A stretch of 13,502 nt of DNA, taken from Dictyocoela muelleri. Taxonomy: Eukaryota > Microsporidia. The notes under the pieces were generated by a model, which saw only the letters and a program-made list of their open reading frames with translations, did not search any database and was not told the origin of the DNA. Position 1 is the stretch's first letter. Each line of letters begins with the position of its first letter. Shown one piece after another: positions 1 through 8,325 of this stretch. The stretch lies in assembly GCA_016256075.1 (NCBI GenBank), contig SDVU01000427.1, forward strand, positions 1-13,502, written 5' to 3'. Both the position numbers and the translations under genes were made by a program.

Positions 1-204
1 AATTTTGATGATAAAATGATCTTTCATTTATGATAGTTGTGTTAATATATTAAATAATATATATTATGAAAAGGACAGAAATCCCGGATAACGGAGCAAA
101 AATCAGCAATTTTTCAAAAAAAATAATTTCAATATAACAAAAAATACGATATTTCATTATTCGAATCAGAATTATGGATTTTTTTTTTGGAAATTTTATA
201 TCAG

Positions 205-812
205 TTTCGTTGCAGAAAAACAGTTAACGATACTTCTGTAACTTTGAACATTAAAAAAACACCAATAGATTCCTAAAAACTTTTAGATCAGGGTTTACAC
301 CTTTTTTTAGACAAAAAGAGCAAGAATATCGGGGTGTTAGAATCATCATACATTTTGATGAAACACTAATAACACATATACATGGTGTATTTGCAAGATA
401 GAATCCATAAAATACAGTTTGGGTAGTTGTTTTCGTAGATTATTATCAAAGGAAATGTTTTTTGCAATTTTGACTTTAGCGATTCCGAAATGATTTGTTT
501 ATATTTTTAGAGGATTAGATTTGCCGAGATCTTGCATACATATTGATATTCATAGATCATATTTAACATCATCATCTCTCGGATTTGCACATTTTACTGT
601 TAACTATTCAGGAGAATTTTTCTCGAGAGATGGAATTCATACAAATTGGATCGAAGGAATATTAGGATCACTAAAAAAAAATACAAAGAAAATATGATTA
701 TAACTGGTGTGGTTTAGACAATTAAAATATTTATTTATCAGAATTTTGTTTTATGTACACACATGAGGCTTGGAATAGAAAAAAGGCTTTTCTGAAAATT
801 TTGGCTGTCTAA
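205..812 (+). pseudogene. Merlin (IS1595-like) transposase remnant, lineage A
   Basis: This is a decayed DDE transposase of the Merlin/IS1595 (ISXO2-like) type, which cuts and pastes its own element. The first catalytic Asp lies in FDETLITHIHGVF (GAT at 357). The second lies in HIDIHRSYL (GAT at 545), the usual D-x-H-R-S-Y block. The Glu lies in DGIHTNWIEG (GAA at 653), the family's H-T-N-x-I-E signature, giving roughly DD36E spacing. Just before the Glu is HFTVNYSGEF, matching the usual 'TVNHS' block. After it, KYDYNWCGLDN and LSEFCFMYTHEAWNRKKAF match the family C-terminus, ending at TAA 810-812. Stops interrupt the first half (for example after VFAR), and the reading frame changes near 520-530 and again near 670-690, so it is non-functional. 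The N-terminal DNA-binding part is not recognisable. I could not find TIRs or a target duplication, so the limits given are those of the coding remnant only. Confidence 0.8.
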
Positions 813-819
813 AATTTGT

Positions 820-2373
820 TACTATAATTTTAGATGAATAAAATAAATTTTTATTTTTTATTGATATTTTTAATTTTAATAAAAAAAGGAACATGTTTTT
901 TAAAAAAAATAATTTATTTTACTCATAACGGCCGCTTTTCTTTATTTTTCATCTGAATTAACCAAAATTTTTTGTAAGCTATTCTAAAAGGTAATTGGGT
1001 TAAAAAAAGTAAAAACTAATTGATCATAAAAAAACAAACTGTATTTTTTGAATATGATAAATATTTTTCGTTTACTATACAATACATTATAAACAACATC
1101 TATAAAAAATGTAAATTAAAGAATTTTGTTAAATAAAATTCATTTTTTTTGTTATTGGGAAAATCAATTAATAATATTCGGGCATATTAGATTTTCAGAT
1201 TTCAGTATAATACGAAAAAAAATTTCTTTCGAAGAGGTTTAGATTAAACTCATGTGAATTAAAGTCATATTTTTACTCTCCGAGAAAAATTATCAAATTT
1301 TTAAGTAATGTAAAATAATTGTGTAAAATTTTGAATGATTTTTTTTAACCATTATATTTTTAAAATATACTGAATAGTATTTATTTTGAATACTGATTTT
1401 AATTAATAAAAATATTTTTCTGGGATTTCTTTAAAATAAACCTTTTATCATTTCTTAACTATCTAAAACTGATAAGAACCATGATTTTATAAATTTAAAA
1501 TAAATGTTAAATAAAAATTTGTGATAATAATTAACCTCAGTTATTTTTATTATAAAGTATATTTTTATTATAAATATAATTTTATTATAAAATATATTTT
1601 TATTAACATATTTAATCCTTCTTCAAAAATGTAAATAAGTTTTTTTTAAATCATTTATTTTTATAAAAGATATGATTTATAATGAGTTTTTTATTTTAAA
1701 ATTTTTATATTTTTTGAAAATATTTGACTACATTAAAAGATCCAGAATATTCTATATCAAATTAAAATATTTTGAAAAATATGATTTATTTTTTTTTGAA
1801 ATGACATTAATATACGGATTTCTAGAATCTTAATTCAATTTTGTGTTATTAATTATAAACAAAAAATTTGAATTAAAAAGTAATATAAATTAATTTCATT
1901 TATTAAATATAAATAAATTCATTTATAAAATTTATTTTATTCATTAATTGTAATTTAAATTTTTTAATATAACTGCTAAATTGTTAATTCTTAATAACAG
2001 ATAAAATTGTTTAATTAATTTTATTGTTTATTGAATAATGATTATTTAATAATTTTTATATGTATATTTTATTGTTTAGAATGTCCATTATATACATCCA
2101 GAGAAAATTTTTTAAAAAATAGACTTTAGACCTTTTTCATTTCACCTTATACATCACTACTAAGATATTCTCAGATTATTTAAATAAAATTCTCGTTTTA
2201 TCAAAGACTCACCAGGATACAGATTATTTAGTTTTCACAGATCACCGGAGTTAAAATTAAAATGAAAATATAATCCCCAAAAGTAAATCTTAATGTAAAT
2301 CATTTTTATTTATATATTAAAACCCATAACAATATATCCGGAACCTTAAATAAACATTGTTTTTCACAACGAA
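820..2373. other. AT-rich spacer with no gene seen
   Basis: About 1.5 kb of extremely AT-rich sequence; a sampled line (1501-1560) holds 8 G/C in 60. It consists of poly-A/T runs with stops in all frames. I see no conserved protein segment, tRNA or rRNA. Apart from a short 18-bp tandem repeat at 1544-1610, nothing in it can be named. It may be old transposon debris decayed beyond recognition. Confidence 0.6.
1544..1610. repeat. 18-bp imperfect tandem repeat
   Basis: About 3.7 copies of a unit close to TTTTTATTATAAAGTATA start at 1544, 1562, 1580 and 1597, the third being one base short. It is pure low-complexity AT sequence, most likely a replication-slippage microexpansion with no coding role. 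Confidence 0.6.
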
Positions 2374-2381
2374 TTAAATTC
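2374..2381. repeat. Target-site duplication, left copy (TTAAATTC)
   Basis: The 8-bp TTAAATTC directly abuts the left inverted repeat of the Merlin element and recurs exactly at 3432-3439, directly after the right inverted repeat. Merlin elements are known to make 8-9 bp duplications, so this fixes both ends of the element. Confidence 0.88.
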
Positions 2382-2401
2382 GGATCAAGTAAAAAAATGC
2401 C
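2382..2401 (+). repeat. Merlin left terminal inverted repeat
   Basis: GGATCAAGTAAAAAAATGCC pairs with the right end at 3412-3431 with two mismatches. The outermost ten bases, GGATCAAGTA, are identical at both ends. The repeat forms part of a longer local palindrome (2386-2421). Confidence 0.9.
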
Positions 2402-2421
2402 AATTGGCATTTTTTTACTTG
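2386..2421. repeat. 36-bp perfect palindrome at the Merlin left end
   Basis: CAAGTAAAAAAATGCCAA is followed with no spacer by its exact reverse complement TTGGCATTTTTTTACTTG. Base pairing does not extend past either edge. As single-stranded DNA or RNA it would fold into an 18-bp stem. It starts four bases inside the left end of the transposon, so the left TIR is followed by an inverted copy of itself. The right end lacks such a palindrome. Confidence 0.95.
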
Positions 2422-2477
2422 TATAAAATTTACTCCAATGTCAATATTTTATGAATCAACAATAATATACCTATTAA

Positions 2478-3349
2478 ATGCATATATCGAAGATGTTATA
2501 CAATTTTTCCAACATCGTATCTTATTACAACAAGTTCCTCAATGCGAACACTGTAACAATAATTATCTTGAAGAAATTTCGCCAGTATACTGTTAGTTAC
2601 TGCTATAGGTGTTATAATATCAACTACCCAGGTTATTTAAAAAGAATAAGCTTGTGGGTTAATTCTTTTTTAAGCATATAAAAAATTTCTTTAACAAATT
2701 GGCTCGAAGTTCTGTGGAAATTATGTCAAAAGATAGTATTACCCGAATAATGGCAGACCTTAGTATATCAAAACGTACTTTGATTAAAATTTTTGCTCGT
2801 AATTGGACGAAATTTCAAGATTTTTCTGCATTAATCCGTAAAATTAGGCAAGAGAGGCATAATTTGTCAGATTGATGAGAGTCTTTTTTTTTTAATAAAG
2901 CTAAACATAATCGCGGTAGACCATCCCGAAGACCTCTATTGGTATTCGTTATTTGTGATCCAAGCTTTCAATCAGTCAAATGTTTTTTAAAAAATTTTCA
3001 AAATAGAAAAGCGAGTAAATTATTACTAAAAATAAGTGTGGATTAGTGAAAATAGGATAATAATTCATTACGACAAATAGGCTGATTACAGAAGAGTGAT
3101 TGAGTCACCTATACATGGAACTGTTAACCATAGTCTCAATTTTGTGATCCTGTTACCGGCGTCCACACATAAAATATCGAATCGCTATGGAAATCTGTGA
3201 AATTAAAGATTAAAAGCATGACAGTAATACACAGAGAACATCTTCAATCATATTTAGATGAGTTTATTTGGAGATTATTTTTACGAAAGATATATTTGAC
3301 TTTCTTTTACCAATATTATCCCGATTTAAGAAATAAATACTTTATTTAA
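2478..3349 (+). pseudogene. Merlin transposase, lineage B, frameshifted
   Basis: This is the DDE transposase of the Merlin element. Its N-terminus has a zinc-ribbon pattern: PQCEHCNNNYLEE (Cys codons at 2543 and 2552) and YCYRCYN (2601 and 2610), now in different frames. A helix-turn-helix-like stretch, IMADLSISKRTLIKIF, follows near 2750-2795. The first Asp is in CQIDESLFF (2874), followed in another frame by NKAKHNRGRPSRR, the family's K-x-N-R-G-R-P block. The second Asp is in IHYDK (3072), where the family has HSDEWR. The Glu is in NIESLWKSVKLKIK (GAA at 3179), preceded by TVNHSLNF and DPVTGVHT. It ends SYLDEFIWR and then TAA at 3347-3349. Several frameshifts (around 2555-2600, 2685, 2865, 2890 and 3140), plus stops in place of Trp or Gln in conserved blocks, make it inactive. 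The start codon is uncertain; 2478 is the first upstream ATG in one of the frames. Confidence 0.85.
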
Positions 3350-3411
3350 TTTCTTTTTTGGTTTTTTTTGTCTTTTTAATTTTTCGCATTTTTTTACTTT
3401 TGTAAAATTTT

Positions 3412-3431
3412 GGCTTTTTTGTACTTGATCC
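3412..3431 (-). repeat. Merlin right terminal inverted repeat
   Basis: GGCTTTTTTGTACTTGATCC is the inverted partner of 2382-2401 with 18 of 20 bases matching. The TTAAATTC duplication follows immediately. Confidence 0.9.
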
Positions 3432-3439
3432 TTAAATTC
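3432..3439. repeat. Target-site duplication, right copy (TTAAATTC)
   Basis: Exact repeat of 2374-2381, directly adjacent to the right inverted repeat. The perfect match suggests the insertion is not extremely old, or that this short stretch escaped mutation while the transposase decayed. Confidence 0.88.
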
Positions 3440-3736
3440 TAATCTGAAAAAACCTAATCACAATATTTTGCTATAGATTATATTCCTTATAATTTAAGAT
3501 ATCTGTAAAGATTTCAATATGTTATTCACAGACAATTATAGGTATATTCGTGAAATTTTCTAATTTCTCTACTTTTTTTCTGAGATGCTTCGTCGCATTT
3601 AATTCACGCCTAGTTGAGATTCATTACACCATAATTAAATTGGAGAAAACTTTATCAGTTATAACCCATTGGAAGTACCGTATTTCACGAGTATAGTTAT
3701 TAGCCGATTAATGTTATTCTCAAATTATTAATAAAG
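3440..3736. other. Spacer with no gene seen
   Basis: AT-rich sequence between the Merlin element and the hAT-like terminus. No conserved peptide, RNA gene or repeat was recognised. Confidence 0.5.
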
Positions 3737-3840
3737 CAGTGTTCCTCAAAGTGGTCTACATGGGCCCCTTGGGTCTCTCAGATACTTCAAGTGATCTTCA
3801 GAAAATTTTTAAAATTTGTGAATCCGTAAGTAGCTCTTGG
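3737..3840 (+). mobile_element. hAT-like transposon terminus (fragment)
   Basis: The sequence CAGTGTTCCTCAAAGTGG at 3737-3754, followed by GGGCCCCTTGGGTCTCTCAG and then a GATACTTCAAGTGATCTTC stretch, closely follows the familiar hAT terminal form (CAGTGTTTCTCAAAGTGG, then a G/C-rich 'gtcccc...gggtc' block and 'agatacttcaagggg'). It is conspicuously GC-richer than its surroundings. No matching right end (CCACTTTGAGGAACACTG) was found by eye and no hAT transposase segment is nearby, so this is a truncated or non-autonomous copy. The inner boundary is uncertain. The 8 bp just outside are TAATAAAG, which would be the target duplication if the other end exists elsewhere. Confidence 0.6.
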
Positions 3841-4130
3841 TATTAATGGATTATTTTTTAATTTTGAATTTATCTCTTAGGTTTTAATAATTTTACTCTA
3901 TAATATATTACATAAAAATTATATAGACCCACTTGCAATAGTTTATTTTATTCAAATTATATTTCTATGAATAATAATTAAAGTTTTATTCTAAAAAATA
4001 TCAATTTTTGAAACTTCAGTAAACCACGTTTATCTAAATATTTTCACTTCAGTTTGTTGTGCTTAAAAAATTTTTTAAGATAGTAAAACAAGTAAAACTC
4101 TGCAAAATTAGAAATAAACAAATATATTGA
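3841..4130. other. AT-rich stretch, possibly hAT interior
   Basis: No coding segment was recognised between the hAT-like terminus and the retrotransposon. It may be the interior of a non-autonomous hAT element interrupted by the LTR element, but nothing in the sequence proves this. Confidence 0.35.
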
Positions 4131-4373
4131 TGTGCCCGGGATGAACACGACCATAAATTAAAAGCTGATTATATAAAGACATTCCTTTAAATATTTTATT
4201 ATTGTATTTCTTCTTATAACCGAAGGCATCATCCTTTTCAGATGGAAACATGGGTTCACAGCCTTTACTGTTTTTATGTCTTTGAAACCTGTCAAAAATA
4301 ATCAAAACCTGTCATCTTCAAATACATAGTATTTGGATGAATATAGAACTTCTACATGTCGTGGGTCACGACA
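4131..4373 (-). repeat. 3' LTR of the Ty3/gypsy element
   Basis: On the element's strand it begins TGTCGTG and ends CCGGGCACA, giving TG...CA termini. It aligns along its whole length with 8082-8325. Its outer flank shares TTGA with the other copy just beyond the TG...CA boundary, so the true edge may lie up to four bases further out. An open frame of about 65 codons crosses it on the minus strand, as in the other LTR. Confidence 0.9.
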
Positions 4374-4386
4374 TCTTCCCCTCCTT
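4374..4386 (-). other. Polypurine tract of the retrotransposon
   Basis: On the minus strand AAGGAGGGGAAGA lies directly against the start of the 3' LTR. All 13 bases are purines. This is the expected position and composition of the primer for plus-strand DNA synthesis in LTR retroelements, and it independently confirms the LTR boundary and the orientation. Confidence 0.88.
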
Positions 4387-4389
4387 AAA

Positions 4390-5660
4390 AAATGGCCTGA
4401 TGTTCTTGATATTTTGTCGCGCCATTTTTGTACCTTCATCAATTATATATTTATCATTATTTATTAATTTATCAATTCGAAAAGGACCTGCCCATTTTTC
4501 TCTCATCCTGTCAGGATAGTGCATTTTTTGTAAAAAAAGTCTCCCTGTTTGTATCTATGTTTAATTCGCTCTTTTTTATTATTCTCACATAATTCGGCAG
4601 TTTTTGAGATTTCCTGTGATTTAGCTTCTTTATCTTGTAAGTCAAATTCCTCTTGAATGCATCAAACGGTGAATATTTTTAAATCAATTCGAATGGTGAA
4701 AATCCCAACGTTGTATGCCTAGTAAAATTAATACCTATAAATAAATTACGAAGCAATTCTTTGATAGTGCTTTTACGAGAAATCTTGCAAATAGTACCAT
4801 TTATCCCATTTATTCTTTCCGAGATACCATTACAAGTTGGATTGTACACGGATGTTAGGATATTTCTAACATTATTTTCATTTAAATATTTTTTAAACTC
4901 CATACTAATGTATTGGCGTCCTTGATCGGAAAGAAATCTTTTCGGGATTCCATACTTGTGACACCACCTTTTAAATGTATTTAAAATTGATTTAGTAGAA
5001 ATATCTTTCAATTTGTAAATTTCAGTAAAACGACTATAAACATCAGTATAAGTGATCAGGTAGAAATATTCCGAATTTTCATTGGATATAAAATGACGAG
5101 ATTTTATAGGCTCGTATATATCACTTGATATAAATTCGAACATATTTGAGCATGTTATACTTCTCTCTGAATATCCATATGTTTTTATTTCTCATGCAAA
5201 TCTCACATTAATTAATTAATTTTGCGCTCGTTTTCTTAAAATCCTTACAAATAAAAAAATTTTTTAACTTCAAATAAGTTTTTGTAATTCCAGGGGGTAA
5301 ATAATTGATTATGGGTGTTTATAATGAATTCATTTTTGAAAATTTTCGGTAGTACTATTCTTTTTTTTGTTATCTGTAATTAAATCATTGTTGTTATTTG
5401 ATAATTTCTTTTCTTTTACGAGATTTAAAATATTTGGATCTTGTTTTTGATGTTTTTTAATATCTTCTCAGTTAACTTTGATATAATCTTAATTATTTTT
5501 AATAAAATTAAGTCTTGAGAGTGTGTCTGTCAAAAATTATTTGAACCTTCAATATATTGAATTTCATAGTCAAATTCCTGAAGTAATAATTTCCAACGTT
5601 GTATTCTCGAAGTAAGGTTCTTTTCTGGAATTAGATTCTTGTTATCAGTACGTTTAACAC
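4390..5660 (-). pseudogene. Integrase region of the Ty3/gypsy fossil
   Basis: The catalytic core of a retroelement integrase is seen around 4679-5143. Its Asp-Asp-Glu triad lies in SSDIYEP, SDQGRQYIS and NPTCNGISERING. Downstream, close to the polypurine tract, KWAGPFRIDKL is the GPF/Y module typical of Ty3/gypsy integrase C-termini, followed by KMARQNIKNIRPF. The region upstream of the core, where the zinc-binding domain should be, is poorly preserved. This enzyme would have inserted the cDNA. The region is broken and inactive. Confidence 0.85.
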
Positions 5661-5682
5661 GTTATTGTTTATTATCAGTTGT

Positions 5683-5960
5683 TTAAAATGCGATAAAGCT
5701 TTTAGAATTGCTAACGTCTCCTTTTCTATGGTATTGTAGTTTTTTTTCAGATTCAGTAAATTTAAGGCTATAAAATCCTATTGAATTGCCTTCTTGAGAG
5801 AGAACGGCACCGATTGCTTGTTCTGAAGCGTCTGTATCAAGAGTAAAATCGATATTCAGATTGGGGTAAATAAGCTTGACTTTTGATTCGATATCATTAA
5901 CTATTTGTGATAATTTAACAGCGTCTGCTTCATTCCATGAAAACTGTGTATATTTAGCCA
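5683..5960 (-). pseudogene. RNase H region of the Ty3/gypsy fossil
   Basis: The motif FTLDTDASEQAIGAVLSQ (about 5806-5860), followed by IGFYSLKFTESEKKLQ, is the start of a gypsy-type RNase H domain, with the catalytic Asp in D-x-D-A-S. It follows the RT C-terminus, which carries VTFLGHTIS and EDEISPN, the usual link between the two domains. The RNase H degrades the RNA strand during reverse transcription. Only part of the domain is recognisable. Confidence 0.85.
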
Positions 5961-6099
5961 ATTTTTCAGTTAGAAACATCATTTTTCCGCTCGCATTAGG
6001 TATAAAGTTTATATACTTAGTTACTAATCTTATAATTCGCCGAATATGTTTTTTATTTTTAGGTATAATTTTCTTAAATGGACCGATTCTGTCGATATT

Positions 6100-6900
6100 C
6101 GGGCTTATCTCGTCTTCTGATATCGTGTGACCTAGGAAAGTAACCTCTATGCAAAAAAAATTCACTCTTATCAAAGTTTATAGAAAGATTATTATTAGAA
6201 AGCCTTGAAAATACTTCTTTTATATGTTGATAATGGCTTTTATTTGACGTTGAATGAATTAATATATCATCTAGATAGACCTTTACATAAACAACTCTCC
6301 CGGAATTTTATCCATGACGCTTTGAAAAGTGCACGGCGCATTTGTCAATCCAAATGGCATTCGTAAGAATTCGTATTTAGTATTGTTTATAGAAAAAGCC
6401 GTGTATTCTATCGATTGTTTTTCCATTAATATCTGGTAATAACCTAGATTAATATCTATCTTTGAAAATATCGTGGAACCATGAAGTTGTGCTAAAATAT
6501 CATTAATTGTTGGGAATACATAATGAAACTTGGAAGTTATCTTATTTAACTCTCTAAAGTCAATAACTAGTCGTATTTTTCCGTCCTTTTGATAATTGGG
6601 AAGGCAGGAGAATTATATAGTGATTTGCTATGACGAATTATTTTATTTTCTAAAATATGTTCAATTTCTTCCTGAACTTTCGAAAAAAAGCCTTGGCGAT
6701 ATTCGGTAAAAAGGTTGTGTATTTATTTCCTTTTTTATCAAATCAATTTTGTGCTCTGCAGAATTCATTTTACCAATTGGTTTATTATTTATTTTATACT
6801 CCTTTATTAATTCATATACTTTATACTTATAATTTTCATCAAGATTAGCGTTAATACGTGTTTTACTTACTATCTGTCTATCCAAACTATCATTCAATTT
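6100..6900 (-). pseudogene. Reverse transcriptase region of the Ty3/gypsy fossil
   Basis: Canonical Ty3/gypsy RT blocks are present in order on the minus strand. They are: EHKIDLIKKEINTQPFYR (pre-RT, near 6700-6760); a palm segment with FSKIDINLGYYQI; TAFSINNTKYEF; MPFGLTNAP (6334-6360); and the catalytic YLDD (6266-6277), a variant of YxDD. This enzyme would copy the element RNA into DNA in the Gag particle. The region is broken and inactive. Confidence 0.9.
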
Positions 6901-6912
6901 ATTTATTTGGAG

Positions 6913-7250
6913 TTAGTAATGTTTGTTATCTAAGGTCAAGGTTCCCTCTGATAAATCAATTTTCGCATCGTTTTCAAGGAAAAAATTCATACCTAGAATT
7001 CCGCTTAGTGACATGTTTTTCAATATCTTTACCTTAACTTCATATAATGTAGTATCATTTCCGTCAATGTTGAATGGTATTATCGTTTCTTTTGTGGTTT
7101 CTATCGTTGATCTATCAACTAGCGTAGCAGTACATTTCTGAGCTTCGTTTATCGACAAATTATTTTCAATAATCACATTTTCATCGATATAAGACAAGGT
7201 TGATCCTGTGTCTAACAAAAATTTATATTTATTATCATTTATTTTTGCTG
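6913..7250 (-). pseudogene. Aspartic protease region of the Ty3/gypsy fossil
   Basis: The retropepsin motif LDTGSTLSYID has its DTGS at 7201-7212, and SGILGMNFFLEN near the end is the second conserved block (I-L-G-M-x-F). Its position between Gag and RT is as expected. It would have cleaved the polyprotein as a dimer. Confidence 0.85.
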
Positions 7251-7318
7251 ATATTTCGATAAGTTGTGTTTAAATTTTTTGTTCAGAAATAAAATTACTT
7301 TTACCCTGATTATTTGAT

Positions 7319-8081
7319 TCATTTTGCGTAAAATTTTGAGATCTTTTTTTTTAATTCTCTGCAATTGCTTCGGTCATGTGTATTCGTATTATGGTAATCG
7401 CAGAAATTGGGGTTTTTCACGTATTTAGATTTATTAAACTTGGAATCTTTGGCAGGTTCGCTTGATTTTTTCTTTTCTATATCCCTTGATTGTTCAATTA
7501 ATGTACTCTCTGTCGAGTCGATAATTTGATACATGGTGTCAATGTCATGTACGTTTAATCTGATCATCTCCAGTTGTGTTCGCTTGGATAATTCGTAATA
7601 AAAGGCTTCTTTAATCTTCGATTTCTCCATCTCGGAATTCCACCCTAAACAAATGCTTAATTTTCTAATTGTTTTTATAATTTCGTCTTTGAATTCACTT
7701 ATCCGAAAAAATTATTTTGTTTTACATTTGAAAGCTGATTTAGATATTTTACATGGTCTTTTTCTGGATATATATACTTAAAAATTGCTTGTATCATATC
7801 ATCAAGAGTCGTTAACTTTGCAATTAGATGAAAAAACTTTGTGTCTACAGATGATTTTAAAACTTAACGTGCCGTATCAGCAGACCACCCGGCGAGCTGT
7901 GCTGTTTGAATGAATTCATCTCGCCAGGAGAAGATATCTTGATTTTTAATATTTTCTAGCATTACATAACTTATTTTGAGATTGACAGTTGTATTTTTTG
8001 TGTTAATGGTAAATTCGATTCTCTGTGCTGTAAAAGTGTCTTCTTTGTCGGGACTTATTACTTTTCTTGAGCTCAAGTTGA
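7319..8081 (-). pseudogene. Gag region of the Ty3/gypsy fossil
   Basis: This is the structural, capsid-like part of the element. The C-terminal part ends in a zinc-knuckle-like motif, CDYHNTNTHDRSNC (7361-7402), a CX2HX4HX4C variant of the usual CX2CX4HX4C. It is preceded by a Lys-rich stretch and by helices such as QLEMIRLNVHDIDTMYQIID. The N-terminal part contains IFSWRDEFIQTAQLAGWSADTAR, a hydrophobic-aromatic block of the kind found at the start of Ty3/gypsy capsid domains. An open frame reaches back from here across the LTR boundary to about 8202. The region is broken. Confidence 0.75.
8066..8077. repeat. 12-bp palindrome just inside the 5' LTR
   Basis: CTTGAGCTCAAG is a perfect palindrome lying five bases inside the 5' LTR, where a tRNA primer binding site is normally found. 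The usual TGG start of such a site is not seen here. Confidence 0.7.
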
Positions 8082-8325
8082 TGTGCCCGGTATGGACACG
8101 ACCATGAATTAAAAGCTGATTATATAAAGACATTCCTTTAAATATTTTATTATTGTTCTTCTTCTTATAACCGAAGGCATCATCTTTTTCACATGGAAAC
8201 ATGGGTTCACAACCTTTACTATTTTTATGTCTTTAAAACCTGTCAAAAATAATCAAACCCTGACATCTTAAAATACATAGTATTTTGAATAGATCTAGAA
8301 TCTCTACATGTCGTGAGTCACGACA
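8082..8325 (-). repeat. 5' LTR of the Ty3/gypsy element
   Basis: This copy corresponds to 4131-4373 at about 92% identity by eye. On the element strand it begins TGTCGTG and ends CCGGGCACA. The first 17 bases on that strand form a perfect palindrome around one central base (8309-8325). Confidence 0.9.

Larger units (their letters stand above)
2382..3431 (+). mobile_element. Merlin DNA transposon, structurally complete, lineage B
   Basis: This is a 1,050-bp element with both ends preserved. The left end GGATCAAGTAAAAAAATGCC (2382-2401) and the reverse complement of the right end (3412-3431) agree at 18 of 20 positions. A perfect 8-bp duplication TTAAATTC flanks it. Inside is one transposase reading frame, running left to right, that belongs to the Merlin/IS1595 superfamily and is now broken by frameshifts. 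The size, TIR, TSD length and transposase all match a single-gene Merlin element. Short sequence near each end is shared in direct orientation: GCATTTTTTTACTT at 2407-2420 and at 3386-3399, each followed by a GTA...AAAATT stretch. It is probably immobile by itself, but its ends could still be recognised by a related transposase. Confidence 0.9.
4131..8325 (-). mobile_element. Ty3/gypsy LTR retrotransposon, decayed
   Basis: This is a 4.2-kb element read on the minus strand. It has two LTRs of about 244 bp (8082-8325 is the 5' copy, 4131-4373 the 3' copy), a polypurine tract next to the 3' LTR, and coding regions in the order Gag, protease, RT, RNase H, integrase, which defines Ty3/gypsy (Metaviridae). 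The LTRs differ at roughly 20 positions by eye (about 92% identical), so the insertion is moderately old. The coding part is broken in many places, roughly ten or more, and the copy is a fossil. The flanks carry AATAT (4121-4125) and ATAT (8326-8329). These could be remains of a short target duplication, but in such AT-rich DNA this is weak. Confidence 0.93.

Noticed and set aside
3826-3880. Intron-like GTAAGT...TTTATCTCTTAG of 55 bases
   Set aside because: There is no coding sequence on either side and it lies beside a hAT terminus, so it is most likely chance.
5876-6130. Open frame of 84 codons on the plus strand
   Set aside because: It is antisense to the RT/RNase H region of the gypsy fossil, which has unmistakable motifs on the minus strand.
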